Source: Streptomyces piniterrae
GTDB taxonomy: Bacteria > Actinomycetota > Actinomycetes > Streptomycetales > Streptomycetaceae
Reading direction: 5' to 3'
DNA: 64,000 bases
Assembly: GCF_005048155.1 (NCBI RefSeq)
Contig: NZ_SUMB01000007.1
Span: 248,001 to 312,000, forward strand
Both the position numbers and the translations under genes were made by a program. How positions within the stretch are numbered: the stretch's first letter is position 1; the number at the start of each line of letters is the position of its first letter. Below, in pieces: positions 6,208-14,435 of the stretch. The notes beneath the pieces were generated by a model that saw only the letters and a list, made by a program, of their open reading frames with translations, did not search any database and was not told where the DNA came from.

Positions 6208-8340
6208 ATGCGGCCCGTATCGAAGATCGAACGCACGGTGGCGCCTTTCGAGGTCGTCAGCCCCTACCAGCCCAGCGGCGACCAGCCGGCGGCCATCGCC
6301 GAGCTGGAACGGCGCGTCCGCGGGGGTGAGAAGGATGTCGTCCTGCTGGGCGCGACCGGCACCGGCAAGTCGGCGACCACCGCATGGATGATCGAGAAGC
6401 TGCAGCGCCCGACGCTCGTCATGGCGCCCAACAAAACCCTCGCGGCCCAACTCGCCAACGAATTCCGTGAACTACTGCCCAACAACGCCGTCGAGTACTT
6501 CGTCTCCTATTACGACTACTACCAGCCCGAGGCGTACGTCCCCCAGTCCGATACGTACATCGAGAAGGACTCCTCCATCAACGAGGAGGTCGAACGGCTG
6601 CGCCACTCCGCGACGAACTCCCTGCTCACCCGGCGGGACGTCGTCGTGGTCGCCTCCGTGTCCTGCATCTACGGCCTGGGCACGCCGCAGGAGTACGTCG
6701 ACCGCATGGTGCCGCTGAAGGTCGGCGAGGAGATCGACCGCGACCAGCTGCTGCGCCGCTTCGTCGACATCCAGTACACCCGGAACGACGTGGCCTTCAC
6801 CCGCGGCACCTTCCGGGTCCGCGGCGACACCATCGAGATCTTCCCGGTCTATGAAGAGCTCGCGGTGCGGATCGAGATGTTCGGCGACGAGATCGAGGCG
6901 CTGTCCACCCTCCACCCGCTCACCGGCGAGGTCATCAGCGACGACCGGGAGCTGTACGTCTTCCCGGCGAGCCACTACATCGCGGGCCCCGAGCGCATGG
7001 AGCGGGCCATCGCCGGGATCGAGGCCGAGCTGGCGGAGACCCTCGCCACGATGGAGAAGCAGGGCAAGCACCTGGAGGCCCAGCGGCTGCGGATGCGCAC
7101 CACGTACGACATCGAGATGATGCGGCAGGTCGGCTCCTGCTCCGGCATCGAGAACTACTCGATGCACATGGACGGCCGCGAGCCCGGCTCCGCGCCCAAC
7201 ACCCTCATCGACTACTTCCCGGAGGACTTCCTCCTGGTCATCGACGAGTCGCATGTCACCGTCCCGCAGATCGGCGCCATGTACGAGGGCGACGCCTCGC
7301 GTAAGCGCACCCTGGTCGAGCACGGTTTCCGGCTGCCGTCCGCCATGGACAACCGCCCGCTGAAGTGGGAGGAGTTCCTGGGGCGCATCGGCCAGACCGT
7401 CTATCTGTCCGCGACCCCCGGGAAGTACGAGCTGGCGCGCGGCGACGGCTTCGTGGAGCAGATCATCCGTCCGACCGGCCTCGTCGACCCCGAGGTGGTC
7501 GTCAAGCCCACCGAGGGCCAGATCGACGATCTGGTGCACGAGATCCGTGCGCGTACGGACAGGAACGAGCGGGTCCTCGTCACCACCCTCACCAAGAAGA
7601 TGGCCGAGGACCTCACGGATTACTTCCTGGAGCTCGGCATCCAGGTCCGCTATCTGCACAGCGACGTGGACACCCTGCGGCGGGTGGAGCTGCTGCGCGA
7701 GCTGCGGTCCGGTGAGTACGACGTCCTGGTGGGCATCAACCTGCTGCGTGAGGGCCTGGACCTTCCCGAGGTCTCCCTGGTGGCGATCCTGGACGCCGAC
7801 AAGGAAGGCTTCCTCCGGTCCGGTTCCGCCCTGATCCAGACGATCGGACGTGCGGCGCGCAACGTCTCCGGCCAGGTCCATATGTACGCCGACAAGATCA
7901 CCCCGGCGATGGAGAAGGCCATCGAGGAGACCAACCGCCGCCGGGAGAAGCAGCTCGCGTACAACAAGGAGAACGGCATCGACCCGCAGCCGCTCCGCAA
8001 GAAGATCGGCGACATCGTCGCGACGATCGCCCGCGAGGAGATCGACACCCAGGAGCTGCTGGGCTCGGGCTTCCGCAAGGGCGCCGAGCCCAAGGGCACC
8101 CCGGGCAAGGCACCGGTCCCGGCGCTCGGCGGGAAGGCGGCCAAGGGCAAGGCCGCCAAGGCCGGCGCGGTGCTGACGGACCGTCCCGCCGCCGAACTGG
8201 CCGAGCTCATCGAGGAGATGACGGAGCGGATGCGGGCCGCCGCGGCGGAGCTGCAGTTCGAGGTCGCCGCCCGGCTGCGCGATGAGGTGAGTGAACTCAA
8301 GAAGGAACTGCGGCAAATGAGGGAGGCCGGGGTGCGCTGA
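6208..8340 (+). CDS. uvrB: UvrABC excinuclease subunit B (710 aa)
   Basis: UvrB is the damage-verifying helicase-like subunit of nucleotide excision repair; it is loaded by UvrA and then recruits UvrC for dual incision. Walker A GATGTGKSA is at residues 48-56, the damage-probing beta-hairpin region VSYYDYYQPEAYVP at 99-112, the Walker B VIDESH near 350, and the helicase motifs LVGINLLREGLD and QTIGRAARN follow. The C-terminal UVR motif (ELIEEMTERMRAAAAELQFEVAARLRDE region) that pairs with UvrC is intact. A Lys/Ala-rich linker near residues 640-660 separates the helicase core from the UVR tail. ATG 6208 follows the damage promoter by 7 nt and there is no Shine-Dalgarno site. uvrA and uvrC are elsewhere in this window as separate units. 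Confidence 0.97.
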   Translation: MRPVSKIERTVAPFEVVSPYQPSGDQPAAIAELERRVRGGEKDVVLLGATGTGKSATTAWMIEKLQRPTLVMAPNKTLAAQLANEFRELLPNNAVEYFVSYYDYYQPEAYVPQSDTYIEKDSSINEEVERLRHSATNSLLTRRDVVVVASVSCIYGLGTPQEYVDRMVPLKVGEEIDRDQLLRRFVDIQYTRNDVAFTRGTFRVRGDTIEIFPVYEELAVRIEMFGDEIEALSTLHPLTGEVISDDRELYVFPASHYIAGPERMERAIAGIEAELAETLATMEKQGKHLEAQRLRMRTTYDIEMMRQVGSCSGIENYSMHMDGREPGSAPNTLIDYFPEDFLLVIDESHVTVPQIGAMYEGDASRKRTLVEHGFRLPSAMDNRPLKWEEFLGRIGQTVYLSATPGKYELARGDGFVEQIIRPTGLVDPEVVVKPTEGQIDDLVHEIRARTDRNERVLVTTLTKKMAEDLTDYFLELGIQVRYLHSDVDTLRRVELLRELRSGEYDVLVGINLLREGLDLPEVSLVAILDADKEGFLRSGSALIQTIGRAARNVSGQVHMYADKITPAMEKAIEETNRRREKQLAYNKENGIDPQPLRKKIGDIVATIAREEIDTQELLGSGFRKGAEPKGTPGKAPVPALGGKAAKGKAAKAGAVLTDRPAAELAELIEEMTERMRAAAAELQFEVAARLRDEVSELKKELRQMREAGVR

Positions 8341-8354
8341 CGGAGTGCGGGGGG

Positions 8355-8370
8355 GCGCGGATCTCCGCGC
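8355..8370. terminator. Short hairpin after uvrB
   Basis: A 7-bp inverted repeat GCGCGGA-TC-TCCGCGC begins 14 bp after the uvrB stop, within a G-rich tract. The two-base gap means the inner pairs would open. It is a weak terminator candidate and may only reflect GC richness. Confidence 0.35.
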
Positions 8371-8580
8371 GCTCGTCCGGCGGAATCCGTAGGTTCCCCG
8401 CTGGGGCGCCTGGTCCCCCGGGGGAAGGGTTTCGCGGCACGTCGGGCGGCCCGAGTGTTGCAGAAGCGCCACAAACGGCGGGGCTGATGCGCCGTCGACC
8501 CGCAGTGGTGCGTAGGGTCGAGGGGGTCGCCCAAAAGGCGGGCGGGGACAGTTCAGAGCAGTACAGAGAGGGGACGGCGC

Positions 8581-9159
8581 GTGTCGGTCAATTTGTCCAA
8601 GGGACAGGGCATCAGCCTGCAGAAGTCCGACGGAGGGACGCTGACCGCGGTGCGGATGGGGCTCGGATGGCGCTCGGCGCCGCGCCGTGGCCTGTTCGGG
8701 CGGCGTACCCAGGAGATCGACCTCGACGCCTCGGCGGTGCTGTTCGCCGACAAGAAGCCCGTCGACGTCGTCTTCTTCCAGCACCTGATCAGCGATGACG
8801 GCTCGGTCCGGCACACCGGCGACAACGTGGTCGGCGGCGCGGGCCAGGGCGGCGACGACGAGGCGATCCTGGTCGACCTGGCGCGGGTGCCGGTGCACAT
8901 CGACCAGATCGTGTTCACCGTCAACTCGTTCACCGGGCAGAGCTTCGCCGAGGTGCAGGACGCCTTCTGCCGGCTGGTCGACGAGACCAACGGCCAGGAA
9001 CTGGCCCGCTACACCCTCACGGGTGGCGGCAACTACACCGCGCAGATCATGTCCAAGGTGCACCGCGCGGGCAACGGCTGGGCGATGACCGCCATCGGCG
9101 AGCCCTCCAACGGCCGTACGTTCCAGGACGTCGTGCCGGCGATGGTGCCCTACCTGTAG
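8581..9159 (+). CDS. terD: TerD-family calcium-binding stress protein (192 aa)
   Basis: The sequence carries the TerD signature: VNLSKGQGISLQK at the start, the RMGLGW strand, acidic metal-site segments DLDASAVLF and FQHLISDDGSVRHTGDN, the GDDEAILVDL loop and the strand IVFTVNSFTGQSF. TerD proteins bind two calcium ions and are linked to tellurite, phage and oxidative stress; in Streptomyces they affect development. The start GTG 8581 directly precedes the conserved VNLSKGQ; a moderate AGAGAGGGG site lies 8-12 nt upstream. The 240 bp before it is presumably its promoter. A TerD-like composite protein gene follows 104 bp downstream and terC lies 2.5 kb further on, together forming a Ter group. 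Confidence 0.92.
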   Translation: MSVNLSKGQGISLQKSDGGTLTAVRMGLGWRSAPRRGLFGRRTQEIDLDASAVLFADKKPVDVVFFQHLISDDGSVRHTGDNVVGGAGQGGDDEAILVDLARVPVHIDQIVFTVNSFTGQSFAEVQDAFCRLVDETNGQELARYTLTGGGNYTAQIMSKVHRAGNGWAMTAIGEPSNGRTFQDVVPAMVPYL

Positions 9160-9263
9160 TCGGTACCCGTAGCGGCAGCGCGCACCGGGCCGCGCGGCCG
9201 CCGCACTCCGGGCCGTGCGCCCGTCGCCCGGTCCGGTACGTACGACAACTAGGGGGAACTTCG

Positions 9264-11273
9264 ATGACGGCCGAGCTGGTCCGGGGGCAGAACCATCCAC
9301 TGGACCGGACCCGTGTGGAGATCCGGGTCGCGGCGGGCGGGCCCGTCATCGCCGGGGTCACCCTCGGCGACGAGCAGGGCAGGCTGTCGGGCGCCGAGGC
9401 GGTCGCCCACCCGGGAGCGCCGCGGCGTACCGGAATCGAGGTTCCCCGTCAGGCCGCCGCCGAGCACCGGATCGCGGTCGACCTCGACGCGCTTCCCGAG
9501 GCGGTGCACCGGGTGAGCGTGCTGCTGGCGCTGCCCACCGGCATCGGCGGGCTGACCCGGTTCGGCGCCGCCGCCGCACCGTCCGTCGCGGTGACCGGCC
9601 TCGACGGCACCGGAATCGCCGGCTACACCGTCACCGGCCTGGGCGCCGAGACCGCCGTCGTCGCCGTGGAGCTGTACCGGAGGCAGGGCGCATGGAAGGT
9701 GCGCGCCGTGGGCCAGGGATACGCCGACGGCCTCGCCGCGATGCTGCACGATCAGGGACTGCCGCAGGCGGCGGAGTTGGCCGCGGAGATCGAGGAAGCG
9801 GTCAGCCAGGGGCATGCCCGTGCGGTCCCCGCGCCGGCCCCCGTGGCGGCGAGCCGGTCCGAGCAGTCCGGAGCCGGCACGCCGGGCGCGGCCGCCACGG
9901 GCCGCCCGGCCCCGGCGGACACCCCGGTCGCGGACGGCCAGGCGGCCACCTCGGCCGCACCCGCCGCGTCCTCGAACGCCGCCCCCGCGAACGGCGGCCC
10001 GATCGACTACCGGCACCCGAAGCGACGCGCCACGCCCAAGCCGGCCCCCGCGGCCCCCTCAGGCGCGAACGCGCCGTCCGCCGCAGCCGACGGCACCCCG
10101 GCCCCGGTGGCCGGTGACGCCTCCGGATGGAGCATGGAAGAGCGGCTCTACAACCAGGTCTGGGGCATGTTCGAGGATCTGGCCCGCTCGGTCGCGGCCT
10201 ACCGCAGCGCCTCCGACTTCGCCGAGTCCCGGCTGGAGCAGGAGCTCGACAAGGCCCTCAGCGACCCCCGCAACCGCCTCGGCACGGCCGCCGACGTCGC
10301 GCGGGCCACCGCCCGCGACAAGCACGCCTCCCTCATCACCCAGGCCCGCGCCGCCCTCGACCGTGACCTCGCACAGCTCACCGCCGAAGCGGATGTCGTG
10401 GAGCCCGCGTTGCCGCCCGCCCTCGCCCGCTGGGACAACCCCGTCTGGCAGGGCTACCACGTCCCCCAGGAGCGCCCCATGGCGCTGCGTCTGGGCGATC
10501 TGCACCTCCCGGAGGTGCTCGATCTGCGCATCCCGATGCTGGTACGCCTCCCTCTGGAGCGCGGGTTGTGGATCGACAGCGGGCCGGGCTCCTACGTGGC
10601 GAGCGGCGACCCCGAGCGCGAGTACGGCCGTCGGGAGCTGGGCAGCGCGCTGACGGACGGTCCGCCGGACGAGGCCGAGCTCGGCCGGCTCGCCATGGAG
10701 ACCGCCGTGGCGATAGCCGCCCGGCTGCTCGCCGTGCACCCCGCGGGCGACTTCGCGGTCCAGGTCATCGACCCGGGCGGCACCGCGGCCCCCGCGCTCG
10801 CCCCGCTGCTGGAGACCGGGGCGCTCCGGGAGGTCCCGCCGCCCGGCGCCCAGGGCGTGACCACGGTCCTGGAGGCGCTGACCCGTCGGGTGGACCTCGT
10901 CCAGATGGCCGTGCGCAACCGCGCGGCGGACTCCCTGCCGCCCGACGTCGACACTGCCGAGCAGCTGCTGATCGTGCATGACTTCCCGCACGGTTTCGAC
11001 GACCGTGCCCTGACCCAGCTCCGCTATCTGGCCGACGAGGGCCCGTCGGTCGGGGTGCATCTGATGATGGTCGCCGACCGCGCCCAGTGCCAGGAGTACG
11101 GCCCGGTACTCGACCCGCTGTGGCGCGCCCTGCTGCGCATCACGCCGGTGCCCGACGCGCACCTCGCCGACCCGTGGGTGGGGCACGCCTGGACGTACGA
11201 GCCGCCGCTCGTCCCGAAGGGAAGCCAGGTGGTCCGCCAGGTCCTGGGGCGGCTGGCCGAGGCCCGCGGCTGA
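9264..11273 (+). CDS. TerD-like N-terminal domain fused to a degenerate FtsK-like ATPase domain (669 aa)
   Basis: Residues 1-185 form a TerD-like sandwich (MTAELVRGQNHPL start, VLLALPTGIGGL, VELYRRQGAWKVRAVGQGY), but the calcium-site acids seen in the neighbouring TerD are largely absent. Residues 190-290 are an Ala/Pro-rich linker. Residues 295-669 begin with a helical region (YNQVWGMFEDLARSVAAYRSAS) and continue into a domain with FtsK/SpoIIIE-like order: LGDLHLPEVLDLRIPMLVRLP, then a Walker-B-like strand LLIVHDFPHGF and GVHLMMVADR. No GxxxxGK[ST] loop exists where Walker A is expected (IDSGPGSYVASGD). It is therefore probably an inactive or scaffold relative of the FtsK-like proteins found with Ter genes. 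GGGGGAACTTCG precedes the ATG. A 22-bp hairpin ends the unit. Confidence 0.7.
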   Translation: MTAELVRGQNHPLDRTRVEIRVAAGGPVIAGVTLGDEQGRLSGAEAVAHPGAPRRTGIEVPRQAAAEHRIAVDLDALPEAVHRVSVLLALPTGIGGLTRFGAAAAPSVAVTGLDGTGIAGYTVTGLGAETAVVAVELYRRQGAWKVRAVGQGYADGLAAMLHDQGLPQAAELAAEIEEAVSQGHARAVPAPAPVAASRSEQSGAGTPGAAATGRPAPADTPVADGQAATSAAPAASSNAAPANGGPIDYRHPKRRATPKPAPAAPSGANAPSAAADGTPAPVAGDASGWSMEERLYNQVWGMFEDLARSVAAYRSASDFAESRLEQELDKALSDPRNRLGTAADVARATARDKHASLITQARAALDRDLAQLTAEADVVEPALPPALARWDNPVWQGYHVPQERPMALRLGDLHLPEVLDLRIPMLVRLPLERGLWIDSGPGSYVASGDPEREYGRRELGSALTDGPPDEAELGRLAMETAVAIAARLLAVHPAGDFAVQVIDPGGTAAPALAPLLETGALREVPPPGAQGVTTVLEALTRRVDLVQMAVRNRAADSLPPDVDTAEQLLIVHDFPHGFDDRALTQLRYLADEGPSVGVHLMMVADRAQCQEYGPVLDPLWRALLRITPVPDAHLADPWVGHAWTYEPPLVPKGSQVVRQVLGRLAEARG

Positions 11274-11344
11274 CCCTTAGGGGACATTCGAACAGATCCC
11301 CTAGGGGATGCGAGGGCCCCCTGCGGGTCCACAACGCGGAGGTG

Positions 11345-11395
11345 GGAGGCGGCTATTCCCGTTACCGGGCGCCGGTAACGGGAATAGCCGCCTCC
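11345..11395 (+). terminator. Perfect 22-bp hairpin after the TerD/FtsK-like gene
   Basis: The arms 11345-11366 and 11374-11395 are exact reverse complements around the loop GGGCGCC. No U-tract follows, as is usual for Streptomyces terminators. It separates the Ter composite gene from the riboswitch-terC unit. Confidence 0.85.
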
Positions 11396-11447
11396 GCTGC
11401 GTGCTCCCCCTTGCACCCCATCCCACCAGCGATTTTACCTTTCTCTT

Positions 11448-11453
11448 TACTAT
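11448..11453 (+). promoter_or_regulatory. Probable promoter of the riboswitch-terC transcript
   Basis: A pyrimidine- and AT-rich island at about 11430-11480 stands out in this GC-rich genome. Within it TACTAT (11448-11453) is a good -10 hexamer, placing the 5' end near 11460, about 23 nt before the aptamer. No convincing -35 box is seen. Confidence 0.45.
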
Positions 11454-11482
11454 TACTTGGCTTTCCTTTACCCTTCTTGGTG

Positions 11483-11630
11483 CGGAGGGGAGTACTCCTA
11501 CTGCGGCGTACCCGTCATCACGGATCGACGAGCTTCACAAGATCCCGGGGCGCCGGCCCAGCAGTATGCGGGCGGAAGAGACCTCCGGCAGCGACGACGC
11601 TGTAAGTGCCGTACGACTCTGCCGGAGGAG
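11483..11630 (+). promoter_or_regulatory. yybP-ykoY manganese riboswitch with Shine-Dalgarno-sequestering switch
   Basis: The invariant GGGGAGTA (11487-11494) is followed by CGTCATCACG (11513-11522) and by AGACC before the closing strand, the conserved blocks of the yybP-ykoY Mn2+ aptamer. The closing helix P1 pairs CGGAGG (11483-11488) with CCTCCG (11582-11587). The same 3' strand, CCTCCGGCAG (11582-11591), is an exact complement of CTGCCGGAGG (11619-11628), which contains the terC ribosome site. The two pairings are mutually exclusive: metal-bound aptamer frees the ribosome site, metal-free RNA hides it. This fits the family's ON-switch role for Mn exporters. The sequence match is seen directly; manganese response is inferred. 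Confidence 0.87.
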
Positions 11631-11632
11631 CA

Positions 11633-12634
11633 GTGGACGTTTCCCTGAACCTGTGGGTACTGACCATTCTCGGTCTGTGTGCCCTCATAGCCGCCGATTT
11701 CTTCATCGGCGGTCGTAAACCGCACGAGGTCTCCCTCAAGGAGGCCGGAATCTGGACCGGTGTCTGGATCGCGCTCGCCGCGCTTTTCGGCCTCGGATTG
11801 CTGCTGTTCGGCGGCGGTGCGCCGGCCGGTGAATTCTTTGCGGGCTTCATCACCGAGAAGTCGTTGAGCGTCGACAACCTCTTCGTCTTCGTCCTGATCA
11901 TGGGCAAGTTCGCGGTCCCGGCCATCTACCAGCAGCGTGTGCTGATGGTCGGCGTGCTGATCGCGCTCGTCCTGCGGGCCGGCTTCATCGGCGCGGGCGC
12001 CGCGATCATCGCCAACTTCTCCTGGGTTTTCTATATCTTCGGCGCATTCCTCATCTGGACCGCGTGGAAGCTCATCAAGGAGGCTCGGGCCGAGGAGCAG
12101 GACGAGGAATTCGAGGAGAACCGCTTCCTGAAAATGGTCGAGAAGCGCTTCCCGTCGACCGACAAATACAGCGGCACAAAGCTGTTCATCGTCGAGAACG
12201 GCAAGCGGCTGATGACGCCGATGCTGATCGTGATGCTGGCCATCGGCACCACCGACGTCCTCTTCGCGCTGGACTCCATTCCGGCGATCTTCGGCCTCAC
12301 CCAGGACCCGTACATCGTCTTCACCGCCAACGCCTTCGCCCTGATGGGCCTGCGCCAGCTCTACTTCCTCATCGGGGGCCTGCTGAAGAAGCTGGTCCAC
12401 CTCTCCTACGGGCTGTCGATCATTCTCGGCTTCATCGGTGTGAAGCTGGTGCTGCACGCCCTGCACGAGTCCGGAGTGGGCGTCCCGGAGATCAGCATTC
12501 CGGTCTCGCTGGGCGTCATCTGCGCCGTCCTCGTCGTCACGACGATCACCAGCCTCCGCGCCTCCGCCAAGCAGGCAGCGGTCGAGGCGGCGGACGCACA
12601 GGCCGCCAAGCCCAAGGACAGCGTCGACGCCTGA
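11633..12634 (+). CDS. terC: TerC-family integral membrane protein, probable Mn2+ exporter (333 aa)
   Basis: The protein has about nine hydrophobic segments, the family motif EKSLSVDNLFVFVLIMGKF with its acidic and Asn residues in a membrane helix, and the second repeat TTDVLFALDSIPAIFGLT. TerC/Alx proteins were named for tellurite resistance and several are now known to export manganese or to metallate secreted proteins. GTG 11633 lies 4 nt after GGAGG, and that site is part of the switching hairpin of the upstream manganese riboswitch, which fixes this start over a GTG at 11606 inside the leader. The C-terminus ends in a short Ala/Lys-rich tail. A 13-bp hairpin terminator follows. It is the best candidate here for a metal-homeostasis gene under RNA control. 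Confidence 0.93.
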   Translation: MDVSLNLWVLTILGLCALIAADFFIGGRKPHEVSLKEAGIWTGVWIALAALFGLGLLLFGGGAPAGEFFAGFITEKSLSVDNLFVFVLIMGKFAVPAIYQQRVLMVGVLIALVLRAGFIGAGAAIIANFSWVFYIFGAFLIWTAWKLIKEARAEEQDEEFEENRFLKMVEKRFPSTDKYSGTKLFIVENGKRLMTPMLIVMLAIGTTDVLFALDSIPAIFGLTQDPYIVFTANAFALMGLRQLYFLIGGLLKKLVHLSYGLSIILGFIGVKLVLHALHESGVGVPEISIPVSLGVICAVLVVTTITSLRASAKQAAVEAADAQAAKPKDSVDA

Positions 12635-12652
12635 CACCCCTGGCGCACCGAA

Positions 12653-12688
12653 GACGGCGGCCCGCACGCACAGCGGCGGGCCGCCGTC
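12653..12688. terminator. Hairpin after terC
   Basis: A perfect 13-bp stem (GACGGCGGCCCGC / GCGGGCCGCCGTC) with a 10-nt loop lies between convergent terC and the MBL hydrolase gene, so it may act in both directions. Confidence 0.75.
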
Positions 12689-12768
12689 AGTGCGCGACCG
12701 TGATGCGCAGCGCGACCCCGTCGACCCGGACCGTGCCGCTGTCTCTCCGCAGGTGGGTTCCCTGAGCG

Positions 12769-13428
12769 CTACCAGCCGCGTTCGCGCCACTCCGCCAGGT
12801 GCGGGCGCTCGGCGCCGAGAGTGGTGTCGTTGCCGTGGCCCGGATAGACCCAGGTCTCGTCGGCCAGTTGGTCGAAGAGCTTGGTCTGCACGCCGTCGAT
12901 CAGGCTGGCGAAGTGGTCCGGGTTGCCCCAGGTGTTGCCGACGCCCCCGGGGAAGAGACAGTCCCCGGTGAACAGATGCGGGGCGCCGTGCGGGTCGTCG
13001 TAGATCAGCGCGATGCTGCCGGGAGTGTGGCCGACCAGGTGGCGCGCCGTCAGTTCGACGCGGCCGACGGTGATGACGTCGCCGTCGTCGACCAGGACGT
13101 CCGTGGGGACGGGAATGCCCTCGGCGTCGTGCCGGCCCGCGTAGGTCCGCGCACCGGTCGCGTCGACGACCTCGCGGAGCGCGCCCCAGTGGTCACCGTG
13201 CCGGTGGGTGGTGACCACGGACGTCAGGCCGCTGTCGCCGACCAGCGTGAGCAGGGTGTGCGGCTCGGCGGCCGCGTCGATCAGCAACTGCTCATCGGTC
13301 GCACGACACCGCAGCACATAGGCGTTGTTGTCCATCGGTCCGACCGCGACCTTCGAGATCATCAGGTCGCTCAGCTCGTGCACGTCGGCAGGTCCGCCGA
13401 CCTTCACCGCTCCGCTGTAGGCCATCAT
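12769..13428 (-). CDS. MBL-fold metallo-hydrolase, glyoxalase-II-like (219 aa)
   Basis: The zinc-binding motif THRHGDHWG is at residues 94-102, followed by the GHTPGS histidine, the FTGDCLFPGG aspartate and the terminal PGHGNDT histidine, the complete binuclear metal site of the metallo-beta-lactamase fold. The small single-domain architecture is that of glyoxalase II-like thioesterases. The gene lies 9 bp downstream of a mycothiol-dependent-type enzyme on the same strand, so the two are probably co-transcribed; hydrolysis of a mycothiol thioester is an attractive but unproven role. ATG 13428 is preceded by AAGGTGG; a second ATG is the next codon. Confidence 0.85.
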   Translation of the reverse strand: MMAYSGAVKVGGPADVHELSDLMISKVAVGPMDNNAYVLRCRATDEQLLIDAAAEPHTLLTLVGDSGLTSVVTTHRHGDHWGALREVVDATGARTYAGRHDAEGIPVPTDVLVDDGDVITVGRVELTARHLVGHTPGSIALIYDDPHGAPHLFTGDCLFPGGVGNTWGNPDHFASLIDGVQTKLFDQLADETWVYPGHGNDTTLGAERPHLAEWRERGW

Positions 13429-13437
13429 GGGACCACC

Positions 13438-14181
13438 TTAAAGCGGCGGGATGGCAGGCAGTGTGGAGCCGGGGGTGTCGAGTTCGCGACCGTCGCCGCG
13501 TCCGGTGAGCCAACCGACCAGTGCCGCCGCCGGACCCGTCACCACCACGGGCGCGGCGTCGCCGCCCGCCCCGGTGTCCGTACGCCCGGTGTGCCACCGT
13601 CGCCCGTCGTCCGTGCGCAGCTCCAGCGGGGGCAGTTCCGGGTGCCCGGCGAACTTCACCGTGCACAGGAACGTCAGCTCGCTGTCGAGGAACGAGGCCG
13701 GCAGCTGGTCGACGGTGTAGCCGACGCCGAGGTCGACGTGGTGCAGCTCCACCTCCGCCAGTCGCCGCAGCGGCAGCCGGTCGGCCCGCTCGACGACGCC
13801 GTTGCGCATCTCGACCTCGAACGCCCGACGCCCCTCCGGCAGCGCGTCGGCCGCCGCGTCGAACCGCGCGGCGCTCTGCCGCAGGTCCTCCAGATGGCCG
13901 GCCAGCGAGCGGTCGGCGTCCCGGGCGATATCCGCGTCGCGGGCCGCGGCACTGGCGTACATCGGTGTCGGTACATCCGTACGTGCCCAGGTGAGGAGGT
14001 TGACCAGGGCGTCCGCGTTGCGCGCGAGATGAGCCAGGACGTGGCCGCGGGTCCAGTCCGGGAGCAGGGACGGTTCGCCGATCGCCGCGTCGTCCAGCTT
14101 GGCCACCGAGACGAGGAGTCGGTCGGTGGCCTCTCGGACGGCGGCCGCGTCGTGCGGGAAGTCTGGCGGGGTGATGGTCAT
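13438..14181 (-). CDS. Maleylpyruvate isomerase-type mycothiol-dependent enzyme (DinB-like, 247 aa)
   Basis: The N-terminal four-helix domain contains the typical actinobacterial segment LLPDWTRGHVLAHLARNADAL with the first metal histidine, and a second histidine pair in EVELHHVDLGVGY. The C-terminal domain (PPLELRTDDGRRWHTG, then VTGPAAALVGWLTGR) is the SCP2-like part of this family. Members use mycothiol, the actinobacterial thiol, as cofactor or co-substrate for isomerisation or conjugation; the substrate is unknown. The ATG at 14181 has TAGCGT 6 nt upstream, predicting a leaderless transcript. The MBL hydrolase gene follows after 9 bp. Confidence 0.85.
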   Translation of the reverse strand: MTITPPDFPHDAAAVREATDRLLVSVAKLDDAAIGEPSLLPDWTRGHVLAHLARNADALVNLLTWARTDVPTPMYASAAARDADIARDADRSLAGHLEDLRQSAARFDAAADALPEGRRAFEVEMRNGVVERADRLPLRRLAEVELHHVDLGVGYTVDQLPASFLDSELTFLCTVKFAGHPELPPLELRTDDGRRWHTGRTDTGAGGDAAPVVVTGPAAALVGWLTGRGDGRELDTPGSTLPAIPPL

Positions 14182-14280
14182 GGTCCGACGCTAGCGCCGC
14201 GACGGTGAGTTCGGGAGTCGGCCGGCAGGGATCCGTGGCGTACGCGGGTGGTGCGGGAGGGGCGGACGGCGCGCGACGGT

Positions 14281-14333
14281 GCCAGGGGGAGACGGGGGCA
14301 GGGGGCCGGGAGAAGGGGGAGGGGGGACGGGAG
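14281..14333. other. Polypurine / G-run tract
   Basis: More than 50 bases are almost entirely G and A with runs of four to six G (CAGGGGGAGACGGGGGCAGG and onward). It lies between the start of the mycothiol enzyme gene and the monooxygenase terminator and could form G-quadruplex or triplex structures. Confidence 0.5.
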
Positions 14334-14385
14334 AACGGGGGGCTGGGGCGCGGTGCCCCGTGCCACCGCGCCCCAGCCCCCCGTT
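14334..14385 (-). terminator. Perfect 22-bp hairpin, terminator of the monooxygenase gene
   Basis: Arms 14334-14355 and 14364-14385 are exact reverse complements with an 8-nt loop (CCCCGTGC). The hairpin starts 51 bp after the monooxygenase stop codon on the minus strand. Confidence 0.8.
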
Positions 14386-14435
14386 GTCCCGCGGCCCCGC
14401 GTTCGCGGCCCGCCGCCGTGTCAGGTGGCCTCCTC

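Noticed and set aside
6472..9300. Very long open frame (over 900 codons) on the minus strand opposite uvrB and terD
   Set aside because: It runs antisense to uvrB, whose motifs are certain, and its Val/Leu/Asp-rich sequence is the usual product of reading high-GC genes in the complementary frame.
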